Positions 1 through 30,015 of a stretch of DNA of 64,000 nucleotides are shown piece by piece. How positions within the stretch are numbered: the stretch's first letter is position 1; each line of letters begins with the position of its first letter. Position numbers and translations under genes: made by a program. A model generated the notes under the pieces. The model worked only from the letters and a program-made list of their open reading frames with translations, was not told the DNA's origin and did not search any database. This DNA is from Myxocyprinus asiaticus (taxonomy: Eukaryota; Chordata; Actinopteri; Cypriniformes; Catostomidae), in the NCBI RefSeq assembly GCF_019703515.2, contig NC_059393.1, positions 14,013,501-14,077,500 of the forward strand, in the 5' to 3' direction.

Positions 1-820
1 TTATATATAAAATACATTTATATTAATCTAAATTAATTGCAATCATAATATCAAGGGAAATAATCAACAAATATGATTTTGTCTAAATCGCACAGCCCTA
101 ATGCAAAAAAAAAAAAGACAAAATTATTAGATTTTTGGTTAAAATGTGACCCTAACATGTCCTTGACAGGCTTTGTGAGATTCAGCTGTTAAGTGTCAAA
201 ATATGTGTACAGGCATGGTGGTAAAACATTACGTGCCTTAACTGTGATCAGATGTTTGACTCTCAATATTGCCAGGCTTAGGGCAAGCAGCTCAGGCTGT
301 TGGCCAGGTTTCGGGGGGATGAGCCGGTCATGAGGAACTACTATATGTGTGCTACTATAGATCTTATTCATGCTAGCGCCATCTTTGATTTTTAATTGGA
401 ATGACAATGAGGCTGTGAGGGATAGACTCTTTAAGTCTCTTTAATGGCATGAACGGAATAAAGCTCCTAGATCACATCTGATTTTCCACAACTCATGTTG
501 TCTGGAGTTCTTTGTACACTGAATGTTCTTGGACAGATATTTTATCAATGTTTTGTCTGTGGAACGACAGCCCATTGAAGAGACTGTAAGTCTATCCCTC
601 ACAGCCTCATTGTTATTCCCATTAAAAATCAAAGATGGCGCTAGCATGAAAAAGGTATTTAGATGTTATACTTAATGGCCCTTTAGAGGACACCCATACA
701 ACCACCTGGGTTATAATTGAGCCATGGCAGCACATTTTTGTAAATGGAGTTGTTAATGTGGGAGAAAGAAGTGGCGTAGTCCTTTTTGGTGAGTGTCTGC
801 CTGTCTTGGTAACTGTTCAG
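1..820 (+). other. ell: ell intron, 3' part (left edge of window)
   Basis: No coding sequence matching the earlier part of ELL is visible before 821, so this stretch is read as the end of an intron. Apart from the inverted repeat at 366-652 I see only AT-rich sequence. The acceptor is the AG at 819-820. Confidence 0.6.
366..652. repeat. Foldback (hairpin) element with arms of about 80 bp
   Basis: The sequence at about 366-447 recurs as its reverse complement at about 571-652, with a spacer near 120 bp. The outer ends read TCATGCTAGCGCCATC and GATGGCGCTAGCATGA. Mismatches are few, so the insertion is fairly young or the hairpin is maintained. No ORF of substance lies inside. It is probably a miniature inverted-repeat transposable element; the superfamily is unassigned because I could not see a clear target duplication. 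Confidence 0.7.
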
Positions 821-19560
<18,740 letters not shown>

Positions 19561-20666
19561 TGACACAACATTTTTCTCTTTAACTTTCCTTCTCTTTTGA
19601 GAGTGAAAGAATCTGGATTATTTTTTGTTTTTCTTGGCTTGCTCTAAAAACAAGTTGCTCTGTAAAATGCCAGGAAACTGATCTTTTCTCCTAAAGTGAG
19701 CCCAGAGCTCTAGTGAGGACAATGCAGACCCATGAATTTCATTTTCATTATTGTTTTTTTATGGGACTTGGGAGATGGGCATGCCTGGCCATACTTACCT
19801 GTGTAGCCTACTTCATTAAGGGATAGCCACGTGTGGCATTGGTTGCTACCTTCCCTTTTCAGAGGCCTCCGAAAATCGTTCTGTGGAGATCTTGCCCTTG
19901 TTTGCCAAACAGGGATAACAGACACTGAAATGGATCTGGCAAATCCCAATCCCAGTTTCTCATAGTTAAGGTTTTAGAAAAAGGAAGGAAAAAAAAAAAA
20001 AAACATATTTTTTTTCTCTATGTACTAAAATGGAAGGTTCTAAAGATAAACTATTTTATTTTTTATTTATTTTTTTTCCTGCATTTTTGTCTTCCATAGG
20101 GATACATCAGTCTGATTTATAATATTCACACTTCTAGGTATGAGTGCTAAACATCTTTTCCTGCCCCTTTGGTCTTTATTTCCTTAATATCTGTCAGTAT
20201 TTTATGCAAAATGCTGCCTTGGATTTCAAGAGATCCCTATTGCGGTACAGTTTTCCCCTATCGATTTGAACATTTTATTTTTTTATTTTTTTAGAGTGCT
20301 GTATTGTCTGAAGTAGCACTATTTGGATTCTCTGGTCTTTTATTTTGTGCAGTGCGCTAGGCCATGTGCAATGGACATAAATTGGATGCCTATCGAAGAA
20401 GATCTCTATACAGTTGCTTTGACAGTATTATGCTACAATTGAGACCCATTTATTTGAGCAGCTATGGTAGAACTGAACTCATACTATGAAATGGTCCCTG
20501 TCTGAGCTTGTTCAGTTGGACTTTCCATTCCAGATGTGAGAGAGTGCTACAGATTAGGTGCATCTATGCTCCATGTTACAATGCTTTGTTTTAGAGTTTC
20601 GTACCAAAGCTCTGTAGATGGCTATCAGAATCGAATAAGCTTACCCATTGGCCCAAGTTCAGTTAA

Positions 20667-21321
20667 AGGGTTAGTTAACCCAAAAAATAAAATGTTCTTA
20701 TCATTTACTCACCCTTATGCCATCCCTGATGTGTATGACTTTCTTTCATCTGCTGAACTGAAATGAAGATTTTTAGAAGAATATTTATGCTCTGTAAGTC
20801 CATACAGTGCAAGTGAATGGGTGCCAAAATTTTGAAGCTCCAAAATCCACATAAGGGCGACATAAAAGTACTCCAGATGACTCTGGTGGTTAAATCCATA
20901 TCTTCTGAAGCGATATGATAGGTGTGTGCGAGAAACAGATCAATATTTAAGTCCTTTTTCCTTCACTTTCACTTTCTCCTCCTGCTTTTAATGAATCAAA
21001 TTCTTCGTGCATATCGCCCCCCTACTGGGTAGGGAGGAGAATTTATGACCTAAAATAACTTAAATATTGATCTGTTTCTTACCCACACCTATCATATTGT
21101 ATCTGAATACATGGATTTAACCACAGGAGTCTTATGGATTACTTTTATGCTGCCTTTATGTGGATTTTGGAACTTCAACATTTTGGCATCCATTCACTTG
21201 CATTGTATGGACCTACAGAGCTGAAATGTTCTGCAGAAGAAAGAAAGTCATACACATCTGAGATGCCAGGAGGGTGAGTAAATCATGAGAGAATTTTCAT
21301 TTTTAGGTGAACTATTCCTTT
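20667..21321. mobile_element. Foldback MITE in the ell 3' region
   Basis: The left end TTAAAGGGTTAGTTAACCC is followed by TTTACTCACCCTTATGCCAT. The right end reads GGTGAGTAAATCATGAGAGA and ends GGTGAACTATTCCTTT. Long internal arms also pair (CCATACAGTGCAAGTGAATG against CATTCACTTGCATTGTATGG; GATCAATATTTAAGT against ACTTAAATATTGATC). TTAA is visible on the left only. Same family as 36575-37490 and 37547-38305. Confidence 0.85.
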
Positions 21322-22757
21322 GTTCATTGCAATAGAGTTTTTAACTGAAACTGCATCAAGATCTGGCTGATTCAAATCTGAATAATGGAATCAGTTGTGA
21401 TTTAAGGTGTGGCCAATTTTTGCAAACATGTGCCTCTCCCAAGCTGTGGTTCATCCCTCCTGTATCTACTGTAATTCAGTATTGCTAGTTATGAGTGTGA
21501 CGATAACATATGTCAGGTCCGTACACTTGCGGACAAATTTATGATGCCATTCTTCCAGAAAATAATGATTGTATCCCTTTAATGTAGCCCTGTTGTAAAC
21601 ACATAGGGCTGGTTGGTAAAGAATACCCGAAACACAAGGAACGCAACCTTATACACTCATTAAACAATGTCTTCTACCATCTTAACCCTTTAGCAATCCA
21701 ATGCTTGCATGAATACTGAGTATTTATGGGTTTTTTGATCATTTCTGACTATAGACAGTATTTTTTCCAAACCGCGTCCTTCACGTTCAGAGATGACTGT
21801 TAAATTTCATTAAGGCTTTGGCCACTCATGGTATCCCATCGGGGAGCAATCACAATCCAGTGTACTCTGACATATTCCAATAGAATCATCCTCACATTAC
21901 TGTGGAATTCACCTCATGGAAGCTCAACCACACATTGCTCATCTGTCAGGTCTTGAAGCATCAGCTGTACTTCTGATTTCTCAACTCTTATGTTTAAATA
22001 TAAAAATTCAGCACTTTGCTCAGCTTCTTGCTGTTAATTCTTTCCTGGGTTTTGTTGCAAGGAGACACTTGCCTTGTCTGTCTGTTTATGCATGCTTCTG
22101 ACTGTTTAAAGATGAGAAAAGGAAAAAAGACCTGTGTTTTCAGTGGTTTTACACTGCTGTTCAATGTTCAAGAACATTCAAAGCCAAACAGAGTCCAAAT
22201 ATTTCTTACTGACCCATTTGTCCTTACCTGGTTCCAGCATTGGTTCAGTGTTGAAGCTGTCAATCTTTAGCTATAAGCTTTGGCTTTAAAAAATACAAAA
22301 TTTGACTTCAAAATTGAATTAATAAATAACTGAAAAACATACAAAGTTTTTCAATTTACCAGATAGAGTCTGGATTTATATGACACTAAACAACAAATTT
22401 TAGTCATGAGTACCATAAAATATTTTGTCACAATCTGCTTTGGTTGTGGTCTTTTACATTACCTGAAGAAAAAAAAAAAAAAAAGAACAGTCTGAAAATG
22501 AAGCAACAATTCAACGGAGAATGTGAATGACGTTTGTTTGGATTTAGAACTATTGGGGGGGGTGGGGGGGAAAGAGTGCCAAATGACCTGTTGTATAGGT
22601 TTGCATCAATGAAATCTGTTGCTGTTTTAGCAAAACAGAAAATAAAAAGGGGGGGGGGTGTTGCTGCACTTTGGAATGAAGTGTTGGGATGTCAACGCTA
22701 AAACCCAAAGCGCTTTTTGAAACAAGGGTATGGGACTGAAAACTATCTTGGTATTTC

Positions 22758-22763
22758 AATAAA
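22758..22763 (+). promoter_or_regulatory. ell: Candidate poly(A) signal for ell
   Basis: AATAAA followed about 35 nt later by a T- and GT-rich stretch (GGTTTTTGTTTTTGTTG). It is one of several AATAAA-like sites downstream of the stop and was picked because of the downstream element. Confidence 0.35.
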
Positions 22764-23039
22764 ATTCTTGGAAAACTTCTCTCTTGCGATTCAAACTGAT
22801 GGTTTTTGTTTTTGTTGTAATATATTAGCTTTGCTAACTACCACGACTGCAGTATACAACAGAGCACACATTAGGTACAATGCAGTGCGCATCAATAGAA
22901 TCATCTTTGAGATTCGTACTGCTAAAAGTAAGACGTTTTTACACAAAGTTGAATTAGACCTTGCAAAATAACTTGTTAAAAATGCAATTTACCCTCATTA
23001 AGGTCTATCAACTATGAATTGCTTTGACTTTTATAAAAC

Positions 23040-23740
23040 CTTTAGTTGAAAAGGTCATTCGACGATATTGTTTTATCGGAAGTCATTTAACTTTTAATCA
23101 CGTGCAAGAAATGAATTCTAGGGATCAATAATTACATTTTTACTAGTTAACATGCTAATTCTTGATATCAAGATTGAAATTACTAGTGAAAATGTACAAA
23201 TAATTTTATCAGTAATTACATTTACACTAATAAAAATGTTAATTCATCAAAAATGACAACTCGCAGAAATACACATTCTTTATATCAAACATGGAATTTC
23301 AACTATTAAAAATGTAATTATCTGTAAATTCATTTTCACTAGTAGAATTTCACTAATATCTATTCACTCCTATTCAACACAATTAGCAGATATCTTAATT
23401 TCTTACTAGTTGAAATTGAAATTTCAGCAATGCAGTTCTTACTAATAAAAATGGTTATTTTATTTTGTTTTCGCTAGTGGCAGTGTTAAGTAATGTGATT
23501 GTTGCTGGTAAGAAAGCCTTTTATATATTTTTAATTACTCTCCACGTTATTGATATCTGAAATCCATTTCCAGATACTTGAAATACCACATCTAACATGT
23601 TGAAACACATTTATAGATATCAAGAATTAGCATTTAAACTAGTGAATATCTGAATTGTTAATCTGTAATTCATATCCTGCACGATTAAATGTCAATTCAG
23701 CTTGCCATAATTGTTTTGTACTTCTAACTATTAGTGAATC
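23040..23740. repeat. Dispersed repeat with GATATC/ACTAGT motifs, copy 1
   Basis: Variants of AATTCTTGATATCAAG and TTTTCACTAGTAGAATTTCA recur through the stretch, giving internal repetition and short palindromes. The order of motifs (TTTTAATCACGTGCA, CTCGCAGAAATACACATTCT, CACTCCTATTCAA, TTTCTTACTAGTT) is repeated at 63215-63580, so this is a dispersed family. No TIR or ORF recognised. Confidence 0.6.
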
Positions 23741-24894
23741 TCCTGTTTAGTCAATGACCAATAGATGGCAGCACATACTTTGATTACTGTGGTTTCATTC
23801 ATCATGCAACATAACTGTTGTCACTGTATTTACCACTAGTGGAGTCCGGGACAGTTTAACTGCTAACAGACTCTCATAGAATACAAAAACACACACAAAA
23901 AAAATGGCACAATGTATACTAATCCTTGCAGGGGTTTTTTTTTTTTTTTTTTTTTTAAATCTTGATACTGGAACTTCTCTGTGCTTTATAAACGCATCTA
24001 TAAGAAATACTAAACTGAGAGTGGGAGAGATTTGGACACCATAAAGATGACATGGTCTGAACACCATGTGTGAAATCCATAGCTGTTATCCACCACGTTT
24101 GGCTTTAGGGTTGGCCTCACTTTTAGGGGAGCAGGGGCCGGCTGCACCAGCTATAGGTAAGTTACAACTTAGCCTAGTTGTGGCGTAAATGGGCACTAAG
24201 TCACAATTTACGCACTATTAAATATTTGAGCGTTGCACCATTAAACTTAAGTATGACGTAACCCTACGTATAAACTAAATATTTACGGAAGACTCCGACC
24301 AGGAGTAACGGATGGAATAAAGAAGCAGACTCGCTTAATGACATCAATGAGCTCATGTTTTGGTTAACAGGCGTCAGTACTTTCGACATATATGATGTTG
24401 GCATTTGCACTTGTTTACATTTACGGGCGAAAACATTGTTAAAAATTTCTTCAGCATGAACCCGATCTAACGGTGCACTTTCCTGTGTACTCCACCTGGT
24501 GTCAAGTTTCAACATATCCGAAATATATAAGATATTAAAATTAATAAATGTCTATTTTTCCAGCCTATTGTATTAGTATTTATTTATTTATTGCCCTTTA
24601 TTCATTTTAGCTACAGTAATTAAATATTGTTATTTACATAGGCTAATTATACCATTAATAAAATCTTGTTTCATTTATTACAGCTGACAGTTATGTGAGC
24701 AAACAAGGTTTGAACAAGCTCAAACTGAAACTGATGGCTTTTTAACAGTTCTGTGTACAAATTTGAAGGCTGTTTATTGGATCAGAACAGGTAAACGTCA
24801 TAATATGCGACTTTGCATTACTTTACGGAGAGCTTACGACCTACTAGTTCAGTCTTGCCTTCAGAACAGGTGGTGCAACCAAATTAAGCACTGA

Positions 24895-26530
24895 CTAAGG
24901 CTCTGTCCCAATACCCACACTTGCGGTTTTGGTCTTGCCTACTTACCCACTTGTCTTACGTATTTCCGGTGTTACGTAAGTACACGTGAAGACTGCGAGT
25001 GTGCGGATGACTTGGCTGAAGACTGATTGTTTCTGGTAGCAGTGACTGTTATAGCATACTTAAAATAATAAATAACTGAACATTTTACCCATCTTTTCAT
25101 TTATTAATACACTACTGGTTGTTGGAGGTGTATTGTGCTGTAGAAAATATGAATTTGTTTTTATGTTTTTATTGAGTGAAAATAATTGTAAAAGTTAATT
25201 ATTTTGACTAATTTTGATTTTCAATACTTTGCACATTAAAAAATTTTTAACTGTAAAATTGTGCCATCCATAACTGCTGTAAAATATGAAATATAAGCCA
25301 ATTCTTTCTATGTTGTTTCTCAATACACTGCATAAAACTTAATTAAAAATTAAAATAAAAAACTTTAATCTATAAACCTGTGTGGTCCATTAATAGCTAC
25401 TAATACAAACCATTTAAATGATATGCTTTGGCTTGTCATTTATATAAGACGACCACAGACATAAAGATGAGAAAGAAACCGTGGTAGTAGTTAATAAATT
25501 GTTTATTTTAAAACAACATTTACTAGACCACATATTGTATGCCACACTGGCTGATAAATTACCAAAATCACCAACCGTATTAGGCAAGAACAAACAAAAT
25601 AAGGTGATTATTGACAGTGTTGGGTGTAATGCATTACTAAGTAATCAATTACTGTAATTAAATTACTTTTTCATTGAAAAAAGTAAAGGGATTACTTTTA
25701 ATTTTTCAGTTATTTAGTTACAGTTACTTCTGTTGTAATTGTGTTAAATACTGTATAGACTATAGAACAATTCTATATAAAACAATAGTGAATTTAACAG
25801 AGAAACGTGTAACGTCTAATGTTAAAATTTATGTTTTCTAATTTAATGCAGCACCCTTAAATTCTTTGGCCAGTTCATGAATAATGTATTAGATTTTATA
25901 TGATGTATTTGAAAGAATTAAAAGAACAATTTCATGTCTATCCTTGTATTTTTCATCTGGTTGAGGTTGATAAGGGTTTTAGAAAGTAATTAGTAAAATG
26001 TAATGCAATTACTTTCACACAGAGTAATTAGTACAGTAATGTAATTACACTGTAGAAGATGTAATTAGTATTTAGTAATTAATTACTTTTTTAGAGTAAC
26101 TAACCCAACACTGATTACTGGGCAAGAAGGATAACAAAGAGGTATCTAAATATACACATAAATAATATTTTGTAATTATGATGCTGCTATTAAGTCATCC
26201 CAAACACATCATATAATGTTGAATATATTCATTTATACTAAAATAAATATATGCATCACTTACGTTTCACTATCTGATTATAATAAATAACTTGCATTGA
26301 AAAGCTTCCCTTGACGTCATCATGGCGAAAATATGCCGATCGCTCGGGTAGGCAGGGTGTGGCTCCTGATCGTGATGAACTCTGGGATACACTTAGCCTG
26401 TTCGCGCTAGTGCGGGTTAAGTGCACTGAGCTTTAGCATGTTTTAGACATGGGACAGTCTTGAACACTTACTTCCTGTCGTGTGCACGTGCACTCAAGTG
26501 GCAAGTGTGGGTATTGGGACAGGGTCTTAG
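24895..26530. mobile_element. Middle element of the nest
   Basis: CTGTCCCAATACCCACACTTG at about 24903 (20 of these bases) has its inverted copy CAAGTGTGGGTATTGGGACAG near 26500. The inverted similarity continues outward as CTAAG and CTTAG. The body is about 1.6 kb with no transposase ORF. Exact ends and target duplication are ambiguous. Confidence 0.7.
25615..26113. mobile_element. Innermost hAT-type MITE
   Basis: The left end CAGTGTTGGGTGTAATGCAT and right end AGTAACTAACCCAACACTG are inverted copies. The body is rich in TAATTACT repeats. The flanks ATTATTGA and ATTACTGG agree at six of eight positions, consistent with a decayed 8-bp duplication. Confidence 0.75.
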
Positions 26531-27420
26531 TTACTAAGCCCTTAGTGTGAACTTTACCTCTTAATTTAAGTAAGACCCTACACACAGCTGGTGCAACCCT
26601 ACCCTGGAGGCAAGTCAGCGAGTTCAGTCTGGCACCATGCTAGCCTCTCGTTCCTGGCTCATATGCGTCGGCCCTGTCCTCGTTCATCCCGTTACAACAC
26701 ACACTGAACCCCCCTGACAGTTAGATAACGCCCTCAAGATTTAAAAGCTTTCCTTCCTGTTTTCTTAGGCCCACAAATTACATACTAATGTCCACATTTG
26801 CATTCCCCTCAAGATTGTGGGAATGCATTTTTAAATGGCTTGTCCAGGGTTAGAATGGGCTTACTATTCATAGACAAGTTGTTTGGCAGTCAGTAGTTGT
26901 AGCTACTTGGAATATTTGCATTAAACACTCTAGAATGAAGAAGAATAACTGCCTTTGTTTATGACTTGAATTCCTTCCTTCAGTATAAAAAGTTTTCCAT
27001 GAAAAATTTTAGTTATGGTGGCATACATATATTGCTCTATTTATAGATGTTTCCGTCTGTGGGTGTAAGGTTCCTGAATGAATCCCTGTCTATAAAAATA
27101 CAGACTACTTTTGAGTACGTAGTATGGTATCTTTAACATACAGGTCACAGGGCTTTGTTTTCTACAGTATGTGATGATTTCTACTTTTTCCAAGTCAGAC
27201 CTAATTTGAAAGAATGGATTTAGAGACAAAGGATACAAACAAACAAACAAACAACAAGTAGCAAAGCAGCATGAAAAACTTTTTGTCATTTTGTATGTCA
27301 GTCCATTCATGGGTTATTTGAGTATATCTCTTGGTATCTGTAATAACTATGTCTAAAATGACTAAAATAATATAATTGGGGTTTTACCACCAACACAAAG
27401 TACCATGGTTTTTGGATATG

Positions 27421-28048
27421 CACTCAAAAAAAGAATTCTGGCTGAACTTGATTCAATCATTGACAGTGGTTCCATATGCTTCAAATTAAAATGAATTTCA
27501 ACTTAAATACTTCAACCTAAATAAATTAAGTAAACCCAACCAAGTTTAACGTATCAAAATAACTCAACTGAAACTCTTTTAGTGAAATGCTAGCTAGTGA
27601 CAGGAAATGTTAGCATGCTAAAAAACATGCTGGTGGGAAGCACTACTGAGTTCAACTTGGTCACTATGCTACGGTTGGCACAGAAATTGCTCAATGGATA
27701 AAATTGGAATTAAAAAAGAGGATAAAGTAAAAAGTGGAATACTTTAAAATGTTTTGGTCCTCAACCCAGGCTCAAGCTCCACTCTTCACCATGATGGCAA
27801 CCCCCAAAACTACAACATAATAGAAATTCGTCTAAATCTCAACATAACAATACACCACTAACAAGTATCCCCCTTTATATTCATCTTGCACAAAGGTACA
27901 TAAGGCAAGTAAAGCTGACAAGATACTTTTTTTATTTGAATCAACACAGTTAATTTACCTTCCATTGGTTACATAATTTTTTGAGTAGTATGAACATGGG
28001 AGGATTGAGTAAAACGGACAATGAAAGTGATTTTTATTTTTTTGAGTG
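27421..28048. mobile_element. Miniature inverted-repeat element
   Basis: CACTCAAAAAAAGAATTC at 27421 is matched by TTTTATTTTTTTGAGTG ending at 28048. It sits inside a stretch rich in ACCATGG/TACCATAGTA motifs (27395-28170) that looks like an older repeat. No ORF. Confidence 0.5.
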
Positions 28049-28865
28049 TGGTACCATAGTAATACTATGTAAATACAAGAATTAAGGTCCATGAATATGG
28101 AAATCATTCAGTGCCATAGTATTAATCAATTTACCGTGGTATTACCTTTTGAAACCATGTCTTAGTGTTTTATTAACTAAATTTAATGAAATGGCTATGT
28201 AACTAAAATGTTATATACACTGCCAGGGACAATAGAGTGCCATTTGAGTTCAGTCTGTAAAGGACTGCTCTATATTACAAACACAGTACAAAAATACTCC
28301 ATTACTATAATCAGATTAATACACAGAGCAGTTGATCTCACTAGATAAGTCCCACTGAACTACATGCTAATGTTGTCTAGGTAACATCATTACATCCTGG
28401 TTACTGAGTGAAACTCTTGCTTAATTTAACTTTTTACAATGTATTTAGTATAATTCTGAAATACAAACAGCTAAACACATCCTGTACTGTTCTCTGTGTA
28501 TTATACTGTATTTACTGCATATACTGTATATTGTATGTGTGTCCTATCTGATTTTAAGGATTAAAAATGGAAACATGTGATCAATCCTTTAAGAATGGTT
28601 GAGACTAAAACTAGTTTAAACTGTAAAAGAGTCTGGGTACATTGACTGCTCCTATATAAAACAAAAGATTATAGAAGATGATGTCAAACCATTAGCCAAT
28701 TAAAATGAATTCCCCTTTTGTTACATACATTTCAGCTTGCTCTCTGACGATAAAGTTACAAACTGTTGTATCCCTCTGGTGCCAGCAGCCCTAGTCTGGG
28801 GGAACAGGGAGCACCATAAATTTGTACCCCATTAAATTTGATCTCGGTTAATAAGTTATATTTAC

Positions 28866-28965
28866 AGACATATTCAGTGCCTATAAAATAGAATGTCGTG
28901 AAATAATAAAAAAATAAATAAAACATAACAAATGAACACAATAAAACTACACAGTTAAGGCATTT
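28866..28965. repeat. Repeat shared with 41968-42045
   Basis: ACATATTCAGTGCCTA, then AGAATGT-GTGAAATAA and ACATAACAAATGAACACAAT, occur in the same order at about 41968-42045. Class unknown. Confidence 0.5.
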
Positions 28966-29139
28966 TCCATGAATGTCAGGTTGGGGCAAGTTGTCATGCA
29001 TTTTTATTTTTATTTTTGTCATTTAAAACAATTTGTTATTTATCATGTCTGTTGGCCAAAAGAATGGTTTCAAAATTTTGTATGTTAACTTAACAACAAC
29101 AACAACAAACATAACAACAACAAACAATTGCGGTAAGTC

Positions 29140-30015
29140 ATGGCATCCGTTAATGTTATTGCTTCCTGCATTGCATGCTACATGTTTACTATAGTTTCTT
29201 CCATCAGCAGTGAGGGATTTACATGTGATAAATGTAAGCAATTAATCAGGCTGATGGAGAAGGTTAATGAGTTAGAGGCACACATCCGAACGCTAGTGAA
29301 GGTCATTGAGAAAGAGAAGCCAGTAGATACTGTTTCGATGTGGGTAGAACAGCGAGCAACACACACACTATGGTTTCGGCTGTAGAGCCCCGGCAGCAGG
29401 GTGTCTGGGTGACGTCTCGGCGGCATACTCGCTCAGTAAAGCGACACCACTCTCCCATTCCTATTAGGATTTCCAATCGATTCTCCCCACTCAGTGATGC
29501 ACCCACTGATAATCATGTTGAAAGCACCCTGGTTACAGGTGATTCTATTGTAAGGAACGTGGAAATAGAGACTACAGCCACTATTGTTAAATGCATTTCG
29601 GGGGCTCGGGCGTCTGACATCAGATCAAATTTACAAGTGCTGGCTAATGCTAAATGTAGATTTTCTAAAATTGTTATTCATGTCGGCACAAACGATGTCT
29701 GGCTTCCCCAGTCGTGGAGATCACTTGAGATAATGTTAAAGAGGTGTGTGAAATTGCAAAAACGATGTCAGACACTGTAATATGCTCTGGCCCCCTCCCT
29801 ACTTGTCACAGTGATGAGGTTTATGTTAGATTAGTGTCACTAAATGGCTGGATGTCTGAGTGGTGTCCAGAGAATAGCATAGGATTTATAGACAATTGAA
29901 AGAGTTTTTGGGGTAGACCTGACCTGCTAAAGAGAGATGGACTCCATTTCTCCAGGGAAGGTGCGGCTCTCCTCTCTAATAATTTGGCTCATAGTCTTAA
30001 TAGTGATAGTATTTG
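29140..30015 (+). pseudogene. LINE ORF1 remnant (zinc-knuckle-like, coiled coil, SGNH domain)
   Basis: The N-terminal part reads EGFTCDKCKQLIRLMEKVNE, a CxxC pair followed by a heptad-like stretch. After a frame change near 29340 comes VTGDSIVRNVEIETTATIVK and then ARASDIRSNL and IVIHVGTNDVWLP. GDS and GTND are the block I and block III signatures of SGNH esterases. Homologous ORF1 proteins of CR1/L2-type LINEs carry an esterase domain. Frame is lost after 29780. Confidence 0.75.

Larger units (their letters stand above)
19561..22780 (+). other. ell: Probable ell 3' UTR
   Basis: After the TAA stop the sequence runs without splice or coding signals for about 3.2 kb to an AATAAA at 22758-22763 followed by a T/GT-rich tract. 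The true end could be nearer the stop. The stretch contains the MITE at 20667-21321 and an A-run (22470-22485) and G-runs (22554-22570, 22650-22659). Extent is inferred. Confidence 0.4.
24139..26598. mobile_element. Outer element of a three-level nest
   Basis: GGCTGCACCAGCT at about 24140 is matched by AGCTGGTGCAACCC ending near 26598. Subterminal sequence also pairs loosely (GGGCACTAAG against CTTAGTGTGAA). An alternative right end (GGTGGTGCAACC at about 24869) would make this a separate 740-bp element. Confidence 0.45.

Noticed and set aside
23040..23740. CRISPR-like or iteron array because of recurring short motifs
   Set aside because: Spacing and sequence are irregular, the host is a vertebrate, and a dispersed second copy exists at 63215. 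It is an interspersed repeat.
29340..29780. Possible host SGNH hydrolase gene
   Set aside because: It directly precedes LINE endonuclease and reverse transcriptase in the same orientation and breaks frame, so it is LINE ORF1.
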